DNA from: Acidobacteriota bacterium
GTDB lineage: Bacteria > Acidobacteriota > Blastocatellia > Pyrinomonadales > Pyrinomonadaceae
Assembly (NCBI GenBank): GCA_013696385.1
Contig: JACCYR010000001.1
Location: 1 to 6,090, forward strand
Reading direction: 5' to 3'
DNA length: 6,090 nucleotides
Part shown: positions 1 through 6,090 of the stretch, piece after piece
Layout: each line of letters starts with the position of its first letter
Numbering within the stretch: the first letter of the stretch is position 1
Notes under the pieces: model-generated
What the model was told of the DNA's origin: nothing
Seen by the model: only the letters and a program-made list of their open reading frames with translations
Databases searched by the model: none
Translations under genes and position numbers: made by a program

Positions 1-1
1 G

Positions 2-493
2 TATAACGGTTGTTACGGAACGTCGGAAACGGCAATGAAAAATGCTCTGCACAAAGGAACGGCGAAAGATTTGAATATTTACACCTGTAATCCAAGCAAC
101 GGTATTTTGGGTTACGCGACTTTTCCGTCCAGCTACGCCAGCGCGCCGCTTAAAGACGGCGTTGTTTTGCTTTACAGTTCACTGCCGGGCGGAGGTGCCG
201 TGCCGTATGATGAAGGCGATACGGCAACGCACGAAGTCGGACATTGGATGGGTTTATATCACACTTTCCAAGGCGGCTGTAACGGAAGCGGCGATTATGT
301 TTCCGACACGGCGGCGGAACGCTCGGCAGCTTATGGTTGCCCGATTGGACAAGATTCCTGCCGTAATAAATCAGGTCTCGACCCGGTTACAAATTTTATG
401 GATTATACGGACGATTCGTGTATGTTCCAATTTACTGGCGGTCAGGATGCGCGGATGGATTCGCAATATACAACTTATCGCTACAACAAATAA
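2..493 (+). CDS. Secreted zinc metalloprotease, M43 (pappalysin/cytophagalysin-like), 5'-truncated
   Basis: This is the C-terminal part of a zinc-dependent endopeptidase. The reading frame is open from the first bases, so the ATG at 35 is internal and the true start lies outside the window. Numbering the visible residues from position 2, the zinc motif HEVGHWMGLYH occupies residues 77-87 (bases 230-262), with His77, His81 and His87 as predicted ligands and Glu78 as general base. The Met-turn NFMDYTDDSCM follows, with its Met at residue 133 (base 398). Upstream, GYATFPSSY and the DGVV and SLPGG stretches are typical of family M43B, the pappalysin-like catalytic domain. Six cysteines in about 160 residues fit a disulfide-bonded extracellular enzyme. 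The signal peptide would be in the missing part. The protein ends shortly after the catalytic domain, with no C-terminal sorting domain. The substrate is unknown. The family call is confident; the biological role is not known. Confidence 0.93.
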   Translation, partial: YNGCYGTSETAMKNALHKGTAKDLNIYTCNPSNGILGYATFPSSYASAPLKDGVVLLYSSLPGGGAVPYDEGDTATHEVGHWMGLYHTFQGGCNGSGDYVSDTAAERSAAYGCPIGQDSCRNKSGLDPVTNFMDYTDDSCMFQFTGGQDARMDSQYTTYRYNK

Positions 494-516
494 AACGAAT
501 TTAAAACTTCGTTATC

Positions 517-548
517 AAGCGGAAAGTCTTTCGGGCTTTCCGCTTTTT
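517..548 (+). terminator. Intrinsic terminator after the M43 protease gene
   Basis: A perfect 10-bp inverted repeat, AAGCGGAAAG (517-526) and CTTTCCGCTT (536-545), encloses a 9-base loop and runs into a T tract (544-548). It lies 24 bases after the protease stop codon. This is a classic rho-independent terminator for the plus strand. On the minus strand the stem is the same but the following sequence is poor in T, so it would stop esterase-side transcripts less efficiently. Confidence 0.88.
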
Positions 549-553
549 ACTTG

Positions 554-694
554 TTAATCCGACAGCAACAGCCTGTTTATATTTGAGTAAAGCAATGAGG
601 CTTTATCGAAACCGTTAGTTTTAAGTTCGATTTCGCCTTTTTGATTAATAAGATAATGCGTCGGAAAATATCAAACAAAATATTTATAAATCAT
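554..694 (-). pseudogene. Remnant of a thioredoxin/TlpA-like redoxin C-terminus
   Basis: On the minus strand a frame from 670 to the TAA at 554-556 encodes 38 residues beginning YFPTHYLINQKGEIE and ending NRLLLSD. The PTHYLI-NQKGEIE piece matches the usual TlpA/AhpC-TSA pattern, in which the cis-proline Thr/Pro strand is followed by a 'LID-x-x-G-x-I' beta hairpin and a C-terminal helix. The frame contains no Met and is preceded by an in-frame TGA (671-673). The seven codons before that TGA (694-674, MIYKYFV) could continue the same fold, so one nonsense change, such as CGA to TGA, is possible. The CxxC active site and the N-terminal two-thirds of the domain are absent: the esterase gene lies there instead. 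The piece is therefore most likely the leftover 3' end of a deleted gene. The resemblance is by eye only. Confidence 0.6.
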
Positions 695-697
695 CCG

Positions 698-2017
698 CTA
701 AACCCCGGCGGGAAAAGTTTCCGGCAGGTCTTCGTGTGTCCAACTCGCTGTTTTATCGAGCGGTTCAACGCCGCGTGTCTCGTCAAAATGAATTACGCCG
801 TCAAATTGTTCTGATAAAATGGCGGTAAAATAATGACTGACACGCTCGGCTTCGGGACGATAAATTACGCCGATAGCGCGTTCAAGTTGCGGACGGCGTA
901 AAATTTCTTGAGTTTCTTTATCGCGCAGATTTAGAAAAAATTGCGGCAATTCGGTTTGGTGAAAAATCTGTTCATAGCTGTCTTTGTGCGAAGGTCGGAC
1001 TTTTTTTAGCTTTGCTGGTTCGTCCCAGTTAGTCGCCGCCGTAACCGTTCCTACATGCGTTGTAAAGCCGATTAAAATCGCTCGGTTTCCATATTTTTCA
1101 CGTACAAGTTGCCCGACATTCCACTCGCCGCGTTTCCCCATTTCCGTTGCTCGCGCATCGCCGAGATGTGAATTGTGCGCCCAAACGACGATTTTTGCCG
1201 CTTGCCCTTGAGTTTCGAGATGCGCTGCCAAAGCGTGAATCGTTTCCGCCATATGCCGGTCGCGCAAATTCCAAGAAGAAACGCGCCCGTGGAACATAGA
1301 GCGATAATATTCTTCGGCATTTTTTACCAGACGCGCGTTTTGCTCGGCGAAAAAGTATTCATCGCGGGCGACAAAACCGTCGCGGTTCATATAATCAGCG
1401 GCGCGGCGGCGAAGTTCGATTAACTGATTGACAACTTCCGTCTCGCAGGAATTGGTCAGATTATAACTCGCCGCGTAACCATACTGCTGCGCGTCTTCGC
1501 CGAAATGGTCAAAACACGAATAGCGGTAACGCGCTCTTTTGGCGGCTTGCAGGTCAACCTTTTCCAAATAATCAAGCACGGCTTCCATCGAAGCGTGAAG
1601 GCTGTATAAATCAATGCCGTAAAATCCGACTTTGGAAATAGCATTTAATTTCTCGTTGTGCGCCCTGAGCCAGCCGACAAAATCCAAAACATCATTATTG
1701 CGCCACATCCAAAGCGGAAAACGCCGGAAATCGGAAAGCGCGTCATTTGCCGTCGTATCTTTGCCGAAACCGCGAACATAACGATTGACGCGATAAGCAT
1801 CGGGAAAATCCGCTTCGACGGCAATTGCCGAAAATCCTTTCTCTTGTATTAAGCGTTTTGTAATTTCGGCGCGAGATTTATAAAATTCGTGCGTGCCGTG
1901 CGAGGCTTCGCCAAGCAAGACAAAACGCGCATCACCGACGAGCGATAGAATCTCGTCGGCGACATCAGCCGCGTTGTTTAATCGAATGGCTTTTTCTTTA
2001 ATCAAGACATTTGACAT
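698..2017 (-). CDS. Erythromycin esterase family hydrolase (EreA/EreB-like fold)
   Basis: This is a complete 439-residue protein of the erythromycin esterase family (PF05139), a usual length for it. Near the N-terminus LLGEASHGTHEFY (residues 34-46) carries Glu37 and His40, which correspond to the catalytic Glu/His region of EreB. Arg49 and the EADFPDA segment (68-74) follow. A WNLRDRHMAE motif lies at 249-258, and WAHNSHLGDAR (279-289) supplies the second pair of conserved histidines, His281 and His284. No signal peptide or membrane segment is seen, so the enzyme is probably cytoplasmic. Known members hydrolyse the macrolide lactone ring, but most environmental homologues are uncharacterised and may act on other esters, so resistance should not be assumed. 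The ATG at 2017 is chosen because no other Met occurs before residue 144 and the catalytic region starts about 30 residues in. There is no clear Shine-Dalgarno sequence. The gene is transcribed divergently from recF. Confidence 0.93.
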   Translation of the reverse strand: MSNVLIKEKAIRLNNAADVADEILSLVGDARFVLLGEASHGTHEFYKSRAEITKRLIQEKGFSAIAVEADFPDAYRVNRYVRGFGKDTTANDALSDFRRFPLWMWRNNDVLDFVGWLRAHNEKLNAISKVGFYGIDLYSLHASMEAVLDYLEKVDLQAAKRARYRYSCFDHFGEDAQQYGYAASYNLTNSCETEVVNQLIELRRRAADYMNRDGFVARDEYFFAEQNARLVKNAEEYYRSMFHGRVSSWNLRDRHMAETIHALAAHLETQGQAAKIVVWAHNSHLGDARATEMGKRGEWNVGQLVREKYGNRAILIGFTTHVGTVTAATNWDEPAKLKKVRPSHKDSYEQIFHQTELPQFFLNLRDKETQEILRRPQLERAIGVIYRPEAERVSHYFTAILSEQFDGVIHFDETRGVEPLDKTASWTHEDLPETFPAGV

Positions 2018-2124
2018 TGTCGGTATAAGTTATTTATTTCAATCGCCGTGCCATAAAGTTTCGTTTCAAACAGCTTGTTTTTATTAAATTTTTCAAAGCA
2101 GCCGTCAAACCGTGCATCAAAACC

Positions 2125-2144
2125 AAACATCGTTCTGTATGTTT
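2125..2144. repeat. Short inverted repeat in the esterase-recF spacer
   Basis: AAACAT (2125-2130) and ATGTTT (2139-2144) form a perfect 6-bp inverted repeat around an 8-base centre, with the T run continuing to 2147. It could be an operator-like dyad or a weak hairpin. With no plus-strand gene ending here, a terminator role is unlikely. The arms are short enough to occur by chance in an AT-rich spacer. Confidence 0.3.
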
Positions 2145-2204
2145 TTTAAACCAGCCTTTCAGCCGATTTTGTAAAATTTGACGGAAAAACTTTTTATGCA
2201 TTTA

Positions 2205-2213
2205 TGTTAAAAT
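2205..2213 (+). promoter_or_regulatory. Extended -10 promoter element for recF, possibly leaderless
   Basis: TGTTAAAAT reads as an extended -10 element (TGn plus TAAAAT), the same form as the gyrB promoter downstream. The ATG of recF begins only 6 bases after it, so initiation 7 bases downstream would begin at the start codon itself. An alternative is the TTGACG at 2178-2183 used as -35 with a poor -10 near 2201-2208. The element is visible; its use is inferred. Confidence 0.5.
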
Positions 2214-2219
2214 AAGGCT

Positions 2220-3320
2220 ATGTTGCTTGAAACGCTCTCGGCGGAAAATTTCCGCAACTTAAACGGCGAAATAGCTTGCGGAAAAGGCTTGAATATTATT
2301 TTCGGCGAAAACGGGCAGGGCAAAACCAATTGGCTGGAAGCGATTTATTTGCTTGCCACAACGAAATCATTCAAAACCGCACGTCTTCAGGAAGCGATAA
2401 AATTTGACGAAGATTTAGCGATTGTGCGCGGACGAGTTCATCAAGGCGAAGATATTAACCGCGTTCTGCAAGTCGCTCTGCAAGGCAACACGAAAATTTT
2501 ATCCGTAAATAATAAAAAAGAAACCGTAACCCGCTTTTTGGGGCAGCTTCACGCCGTCAATTTCAATTCGGACGAACTCGAAATCGTGCGCGGAACGCCC
2601 GATGCGCGGCGGAAATTTCTTGATGGCGGAATTGTTTCGATTTATCCGCCGTTTGTCCAGACTTTAGCTGATTACAACCGCGTTATTAGGCAGAAAAATT
2701 CGCTTCTGCAATCGGCGCAGACCAACGAATTTTCGCTCGAAAAGATCGCCGAACTGCTTGAGCCTTGGAATGAACAACTCATCGTCCATGCCACGCGCAT
2801 ACACCGCGCGCGTCTGCGTTATGTCGAAAGATTGCAGGAAGTTCTTGAAAAAAAACTTTTCGACAAAGAGGAAATCACGATTCGCTATATTTCATCGCTT
2901 GAAGGCAAAGGCGATTTGTCGGATTACGCGGCGCTTTTGGAAGAACGCCTAAAACTGCGTGTGCCAGCCGAACTCCATTCAGGTTATTCTTTGATTGGAA
3001 CGCACCGCGACGACCTTAATATTTTGTTTGACGAGCGCGATTTGCGAAAATACGGCTCGTCCGGTCAACAGCGAAGCGCGTTGCTGATTTTGCAACTCGC
3101 CACTTTGTCGGTTTATTTTTCGCAACATCAGGAATATCCATTATTTTTGCTCGACGATATTGACGCCGAACTCGATTACAAGCGCATCGGGCAACTGCTC
3201 GAATATCTGAGCGACAAAACGCAGACTTTTGTAACAACTTCAAAGGAAAGTTTTGTTGAGCAGTTTCGCGGAAATGCGGAAATTTTCACAATCGAAAACG
3301 GCGAAGCAAAAACGCTCTAA
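2220..3320 (+). CDS. recF: DNA replication and repair protein RecF
   Basis: RecF is a cytoplasmic SMC/ABC-like ATPase that works with RecO and RecR to load RecA on gapped DNA during recombinational repair and replication restart. The 366 residues match the family length. The N-terminal ENFRNL (10-15) aligns with the usual start of the family and supports the ATG at 2220. Walker A is GENGQGKT (29-36). NFNSDELEIVRGTPDARRKFLD (114-135) is the conserved RecF block after the first lobe. The helical arm domain covers about 150-250. GTHRDDL (260-266) is close to the family GPHRDDL, the ABC signature is SSGQQRSALL (280-289), and Walker B is PLFLLDDIDAELD (307-319). All key ATPase motifs are present. 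The only ribosome-site-like bases, AAGG at 2214-2217, lie 2 bases from the ATG, too close to be normal. gyrB follows 102 bases downstream, a conserved pairing; dnaN is not upstream. Confidence 0.97.
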   Translation: MLLETLSAENFRNLNGEIACGKGLNIIFGENGQGKTNWLEAIYLLATTKSFKTARLQEAIKFDEDLAIVRGRVHQGEDINRVLQVALQGNTKILSVNNKKETVTRFLGQLHAVNFNSDELEIVRGTPDARRKFLDGGIVSIYPPFVQTLADYNRVIRQKNSLLQSAQTNEFSLEKIAELLEPWNEQLIVHATRIHRARLRYVERLQEVLEKKLFDKEEITIRYISSLEGKGDLSDYAALLEERLKLRVPAELHSGYSLIGTHRDDLNILFDERDLRKYGSSGQQRSALLILQLATLSVYFSQHQEYPLFLLDDIDAELDYKRIGQLLEYLSDKTQTFVTTSKESFVEQFRGNAEIFTIENGEAKTL

Positions 3321-3347
3321 AAATAAGATTTTCATTGCCTTTCCGCG

Positions 3348-3377
3348 CTGTCTTAAATTGCAAAAAAATGCTATAAT
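3348..3377 (+). promoter_or_regulatory. Extended -10 promoter for gyrB
   Basis: TGCTATAAT (3369-3377) is a consensus extended -10: TG, one base, then TATAAT. The best -35 candidate is the weak CTGTCT (3348-3353) at 18-bp spacing, which an extended -10 can tolerate. Transcription would begin near 3384, giving a leader of roughly 40 bases before the gyrB start. gyrB can thus be transcribed independently of recF. Confidence 0.75.
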
Positions 3378-3408
3378 CCAAGTTGATTTTAACACTAAGA
3401 CTTTAAAT

Positions 3409-3414
3409 AGAGGA
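3409..3414 (+). promoter_or_regulatory. Ribosome binding site that fixes the TTG start of gyrB
   Basis: AGAGGA ends 8 bases before the TTG at 3423. No ATG or GTG in the correct frame lies between the promoter and this TTG, and the encoded N-terminus has the usual short lead before the conserved YGADSITVLEG segment. The site therefore decides the TTG start. Confidence 0.8.
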
Positions 3415-3422
3415 TAACAAAA

Positions 3423-5843
3423 TTGGCTAAAGCAAAAACAGAATACGGAGCAGATTCAATCACAGTTTTAGAAGGGCGCGACGCGGTTCGCAAACGCCCG
3501 GCGATGTATATCGGTTCGACGGGCGACATTGGTCTGCATCACCTTGTTTATGAGGTCGTGGATAATTCGGTTGACGAAGCACTCGCGGGTTATTGCGACA
3601 CAATTAATGTGGCAATCCATATGGATAATTCGGTTACCGTAGTTGATAACGGGCGCGGAATTCCAACCGGCATACACAAAGAAGAAGGACGTTCGGCGGC
3701 GGAGGTCGTCATGACGATTTTGCACGCGGGCGGAAAGTTTGACACAAATTCGTATAAAGTTTCGGGCGGACTGCACGGCGTTGGCGTGTCTTGCGTCAAC
3801 TTTCTGAGCGAACGGCTGCAACTTGAAATCTGGCGCGACGGCAAAACTCACGAGCAGGAATATCGAGCCGGAATTCCGGTTGCGCCGCTCAAGCAAACAG
3901 GGAAAACCGATAAACGCGGCACGAAAATCACGTTTAAGCCGGACGGAACTATTTTTGACACGGAAATTTACAGCTTTGAAAAACTTTCCGAGCGACTTCG
4001 GGAAAAAGCATTTTTGAACAAAGGTATTCGCATCTTTATCAAAGACGAGCGCGAAGAACCGGAAAAATCGCATGAATTTTATTACAAAGGCGGAATCGCT
4101 GAATTTGTTAAGCATTTGAACAAAAATAAAAGTCCGCTGCACGACACGCCGGTTTATGTCGAACAAATCAACGACACTCTTTCGATTGAAGTAGCGATGC
4201 AATACAACGACAGCTATGACGAGAAGGTTTTTAGTTTTGCCAACAACATCAACACGGTTGACGGCGGAACGCACCTTTCGGGTTTTCGCGGCGCGATTAC
4301 GCGGACAATCAACGCTTACGCGCAAAGTTCGGGTTTGGCGAAAGATTTCAAAACTTCGCTTTCCGGCGACGACGTGCGCGAAGGTTTAGTTGCCGTCATT
4401 AGCGTCAAATTGCCACAACCGCAGTTTGAAGGTCAAACGAAAGGCAAACTTAATTCGGATGTCAAAGGCGCAGTTGAATCGTTTTTGAATGAACATCTCG
4501 GCGAATTTTTTGAACAAAATCCGGTGATAGCAAGGAAAATCGTTGGTAAAGCGATAGACGCGGCGCGGGCGCGTGAAGCGGCGCGAAAAGCACGAGAAAT
4601 CGTGCGAAAAAGTGCGCTTGGTTCGTCAACTTTGCCCGGAAAGCTCGCCGATTGTCAGGAAAAAGATCCCGCGCTTTCGGAACTTTATCTGGTCGAAGGA
4701 GATTCCGCGGGCGGCTCGGCAAAACAAGGGCGCGATAGAAAAAATCAAGCGGTTTTGCCGTTAAAAGGTAAAATTTTGAACGTCGAAAAGGCGCGTTTTG
4801 ACAAAATGCTCGGACACGGCGAAATCAAGGCTTTGATTACCGCGCTTGGAACGGGAATCGGCAAAGAAGATTTTGATTTGGCAAAACTTCGCTATCACAA
4901 ATTAGTAATAATGACGGATGCTGATGTAGATGGAAGTCACATCAGAACCTTGCTTTTGACGTTCTTTTACCGGCAAATGCCCGAACTTGTTGAAAACGGA
5001 TATATTTATATCGCGCAACCGCCGCTTTTCAAAGTCAAACGCGGAAAACGTGAAGAATATATTAAAGACGAAACTTCGATGCTGCGCTATATGATGAAGC
5101 AAGCAACCAACGACATCGAACTTAAATCCGTTGCCAATGGTAAGGTTTATGAAGGGCGCGAACTCTCGAAACTACTAGAACAAGTTACGGAATACGGGCG
5201 TTACTTTGACCGCTTTGCCCGACGAATGAATAACGATGAACGGCTTTTGAATGTTATTCTCGAAGCATTTGCTGGAAAAGACGGTATTTTGACGAATCAA
5301 AAAATGAAATTGCGGCAGGTTTTTGAGCAGGAAGAATTGATAGCCAACCTTGAAGGCAAAATTGCCGAAGCCGGTTACAAAACCGAACTGATGACAGACG
5401 AGGAACACGGACTTGCAGAAATCGAAATTACATTTTCCAACGGGCAGACGCTCCTTTTTGATTGGAATATGGCAAGTTATGTTGAATTTCAAAAAGCCAT
5501 CGAACTCAAAGGAAAGTTGGAAGCCGAATTTCCCGCGCCTTTTATCCTAGGCGAAAACGGCAAATCGGAAGAAATCGCTTCACGGAAGGATTTGCTTGAA
5601 AATGTTCTCGCGTTAGCGAAAAAAGATCTTTCGATTCAGCGTTACAAAGGTTTGGGTGAGATGAACCCTGAACAACTCTGGGAAACAACGATGAATCCCG
5701 TAGGTCGGACGCTTTTGCAAGTCCGCATTGAAGACGCGATTGAAACCGACGAGATTTTCACGATTTTGATGGGCGACCAAGTTGAACCGCGCCGAAAGTT
5801 TATTGAGGACAATGCGCTGGACGTGAAGAATTTGGACGTTTAA
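3423..5843 (+). CDS. gyrB: DNA gyrase subunit B, with E. coli-type TOPRIM insertion
   Basis: GyrB is the ATPase subunit of the A2B2 gyrase that introduces negative supercoils. The GHKL ATPase domain shows Glu44 (catalytic) and Asn48, Asp75 in DNGRGIP, the GGLHGVG lid (115-121) and Arg138, matching the coumarin-contact Arg136 of E. coli. The transducer domain follows, with QTK (338-340) supplying the ATP-contacting lysine. The TOPRIM domain has EGDSAGG (425-431; Glu425) and DADVDGSH (499-506; Asp499, 501, 503) for magnesium. Asp427 and Lys448, the equivalents of the GyrB quinolone-resistance positions, are unaltered. The C-terminus has QRYKGLGEMNPEQLW (739-753) and GDQVEPRRKFIE. The 806-residue length, rather than about 640, comes from an insertion of roughly 170 residues (about 555-725), as in E. 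coli GyrB. YKGLGEM and EPRR motifs do not separate GyrB from ParE, but the insertion and the recF neighbour favour GyrB. The start is TTG. Confidence 0.97.
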   Translation: MAKAKTEYGADSITVLEGRDAVRKRPAMYIGSTGDIGLHHLVYEVVDNSVDEALAGYCDTINVAIHMDNSVTVVDNGRGIPTGIHKEEGRSAAEVVMTILHAGGKFDTNSYKVSGGLHGVGVSCVNFLSERLQLEIWRDGKTHEQEYRAGIPVAPLKQTGKTDKRGTKITFKPDGTIFDTEIYSFEKLSERLREKAFLNKGIRIFIKDEREEPEKSHEFYYKGGIAEFVKHLNKNKSPLHDTPVYVEQINDTLSIEVAMQYNDSYDEKVFSFANNINTVDGGTHLSGFRGAITRTINAYAQSSGLAKDFKTSLSGDDVREGLVAVISVKLPQPQFEGQTKGKLNSDVKGAVESFLNEHLGEFFEQNPVIARKIVGKAIDAARAREAARKAREIVRKSALGSSTLPGKLADCQEKDPALSELYLVEGDSAGGSAKQGRDRKNQAVLPLKGKILNVEKARFDKMLGHGEIKALITALGTGIGKEDFDLAKLRYHKLVIMTDADVDGSHIRTLLLTFFYRQMPELVENGYIYIAQPPLFKVKRGKREEYIKDETSMLRYMMKQATNDIELKSVANGKVYEGRELSKLLEQVTEYGRYFDRFARRMNNDERLLNVILEAFAGKDGILTNQKMKLRQVFEQEELIANLEGKIAEAGYKTELMTDEEHGLAEIEITFSNGQTLLFDWNMASYVEFQKAIELKGKLEAEFPAPFILGENGKSEEIASRKDLLENVLALAKKDLSIQRYKGLGEMNPEQLWETTMNPVGRTLLQVRIEDAIETDEIFTILMGDQVEPRRKFIEDNALDVKNLDV

Positions 5844-5853
5844 TTTTAATGGT

Positions 5854-5893
5854 AAATTGTGAATTGTTTTCCGCCGTTTGCCGTTCACATTTT
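5854..5893 (+). terminator. Weak hairpin after gyrB, possible terminator
   Basis: Bases 5854-5864 can pair with 5883-5893 with one mismatch and one G-T wobble, leaving an 18-base loop. A short T run (5891-5894) overlaps the end of the stem. The stem is AT-rich and the loop is large, so termination would be inefficient at best. It lies between the gyrB stop and the ribosome binding site of the next gene, so some readthrough into that gene is plausible. Confidence 0.25.
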
Positions 5894-5897
5894 TGAT

Positions 5898-5903
5898 GGA
5901 GGT
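5898..5903 (+). promoter_or_regulatory. Strong ribosome binding site of the Uma2-family gene
   Basis: GGAGGT lies 6 bases before the ATG at 5910. It is the best Shine-Dalgarno sequence in the window, in contrast to recF and the esterase gene, and it fixes the start of the next gene. Confidence 0.85.
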
Positions 5904-5909
5904 AAAAAT

Positions 5910-6090
5910 ATGAATTGGGCTGAAGTTGTCGCACATCCGAGTTTGCAAGATTTGCCGTTTAAGATTGAACTCAATGAATACGGACAAGTTGTTATGAATC
6001 CTGTAAAAATAAATCATTCGGTTTATCAAAGCCGAATTTCAAATATATTGGGTAATATGCGTTCTGACGGCATAACTTTAACGGAATGTG
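5910..6090 (+). CDS. Uma2 family (DUF820) putative endonuclease, 3'-truncated
   Basis: The first 60 residues of a protein are visible before the window ends. The segment HPSLQDLPFKIELNEYGQVVM, spanning residues 9-29, then NPVKINHSVYQSRISNIL, fits the N-terminus of the Uma2/DUF820 family (PF05685). In that family a short 'L..LPFKIEL...G.IVM.P' hairpin precedes a helix carrying a conserved H-x-x-x-Q pattern; here His36 and Gln40 keep that spacing. The family has a PD-(D/E)XK nuclease-like fold, but the catalytic Asp and Glu-x-Lys residues would lie beyond the window, so activity cannot be judged. Members are common as multicopy paralogues in Cyanobacteria and other environmental bacteria, and their physiological role is unclear. 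The ATG at 5910 has a strong ribosome binding site. The 66-base gap from gyrB and the same strand allow co-transcription, but a functional link is not expected. Confidence 0.82.
   Translation, partial: MNWAEVVAHPSLQDLPFKIELNEYGQVVMNPVKINHSVYQSRISNILGNMRSDGITLTEC

Larger units (their letters stand above)
2018..2219. other. Divergent intergenic spacer between the esterase gene and recF
   Basis: These 202 bases carry the regulatory sequences for both divergent genes. They are AT-rich and have no plausible coding frame. Visible inside are a small inverted repeat (2125-2144) and the recF extended -10 (2205-2213). I could not find a convincing promoter for the esterase gene; TATACC just upstream of its ATG on the minus strand has no good -35 partner. 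Confidence 0.7.

Noticed and set aside
35..37. ATG at 35 as the start of the protease gene
   Set aside because: The frame is open to the window edge with family-like residues before it, there is no ribosome site, and a start here would remove the signal peptide and the N-terminal part of the catalytic domain.
162..557. Plus-strand frame overlapping the M43 protease gene and its terminator
   Set aside because: It lies out of frame within the protease catalytic domain and reads through the terminator hairpin; the translation has no family features.
2135..2154. CTGT ... CCAG resembling an SOS (LexA) box upstream of recF
   Set aside because: The half-sites are 12 bases apart instead of the 8 expected for the E. 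coli-type box, and the second half is imperfect. No Gram-positive-type GAAC-N4-GTTC box was seen either.
2178..2183. TTGACG as a strong -35 for recF
   Set aside because: The hexamer is good, but the clear -10 lies 24 bases away and the sequences at 16-18 bp spacing are poor -10s. I keep it only as an alternative in the promoter entry.
2102..2184. 8-bp inverted repeat CCGTCAAA ... TTTGACGG in the esterase-recF spacer
   Set aside because: The arms are 67 bases apart with no extension of pairing. An 8-bp match of this kind is not unusual by chance in a 200-base spacer.
3468..4325. Long 285-codon minus-strand reading frame inside gyrB
   Set aside because: It is fully antisense to highly conserved GyrB ATPase sequence, has no ribosome site, and its translation is rich in Arg, Phe and Val with no recognisable domain. 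It follows from the gyrB codon pattern.
5613..6029. 138-codon minus-strand reading frame across the gyrB end and the Uma2 start
   Set aside because: It overlaps two well-supported genes on the other strand and shows no domain or start signal.

Overview
The window looks like chromosomal DNA from a free-living bacterium of moderate GC content. The best guess is Acidobacteriota, class Blastocatellia or a relative. This rests on the overall look of GyrB, the recF-gyrB pair, a secreted M43 protease, an erythromycin-esterase-family enzyme and a Uma2-family protein in one place. The assignment is an impression from protein style, not a database match. No mobile element, CRISPR array, tRNA or rRNA is visible.

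Layout from left to right. Positions 2-493 (+) hold the C-terminal half of a secreted zinc metalloprotease of the M43/pappalysin type, cut by the window edge and followed at once by a strong intrinsic terminator (517-548). Positions 554-694 (-) hold a decayed fragment that still reads as the C-terminus of a thioredoxin/TlpA-like redoxin, broken by an in-frame TGA. Positions 698-2017 (-) hold a complete erythromycin-esterase-family hydrolase. A 202-base divergent spacer (2018-2219) then carries the promoter region of recF. recF (2220-3320, +) and gyrB (3423-5843, +) follow, separated by about 100 bases that contain a clear extended -10 promoter. gyrB starts at TTG, placed by a good ribosome binding site. 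A Uma2-family (DUF820) gene begins at 5910 behind a strong ribosome binding site and runs off the right edge.

recF and gyrB form the functional core. RecF loads RecA at gapped DNA and gyrase controls supercoiling, and the two genes are neighbours in many bacteria as part of the dnaA-dnaN-recF-gyrB cluster. Here dnaA/dnaN are not upstream: the esterase is divergent at that place, so the ancestral cluster has been split. Both genes appear to have their own extended -10 promoters of very similar form, and the recF one sits so close to the ATG that a leaderless mRNA is likely.

Most of the window is ordinary. The points most worth checking are the redoxin remnant, the possible leaderless recF promoter, and the large E. 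coli-type insertion in the TOPRIM region of GyrB. I found no convincing new multi-gene system.
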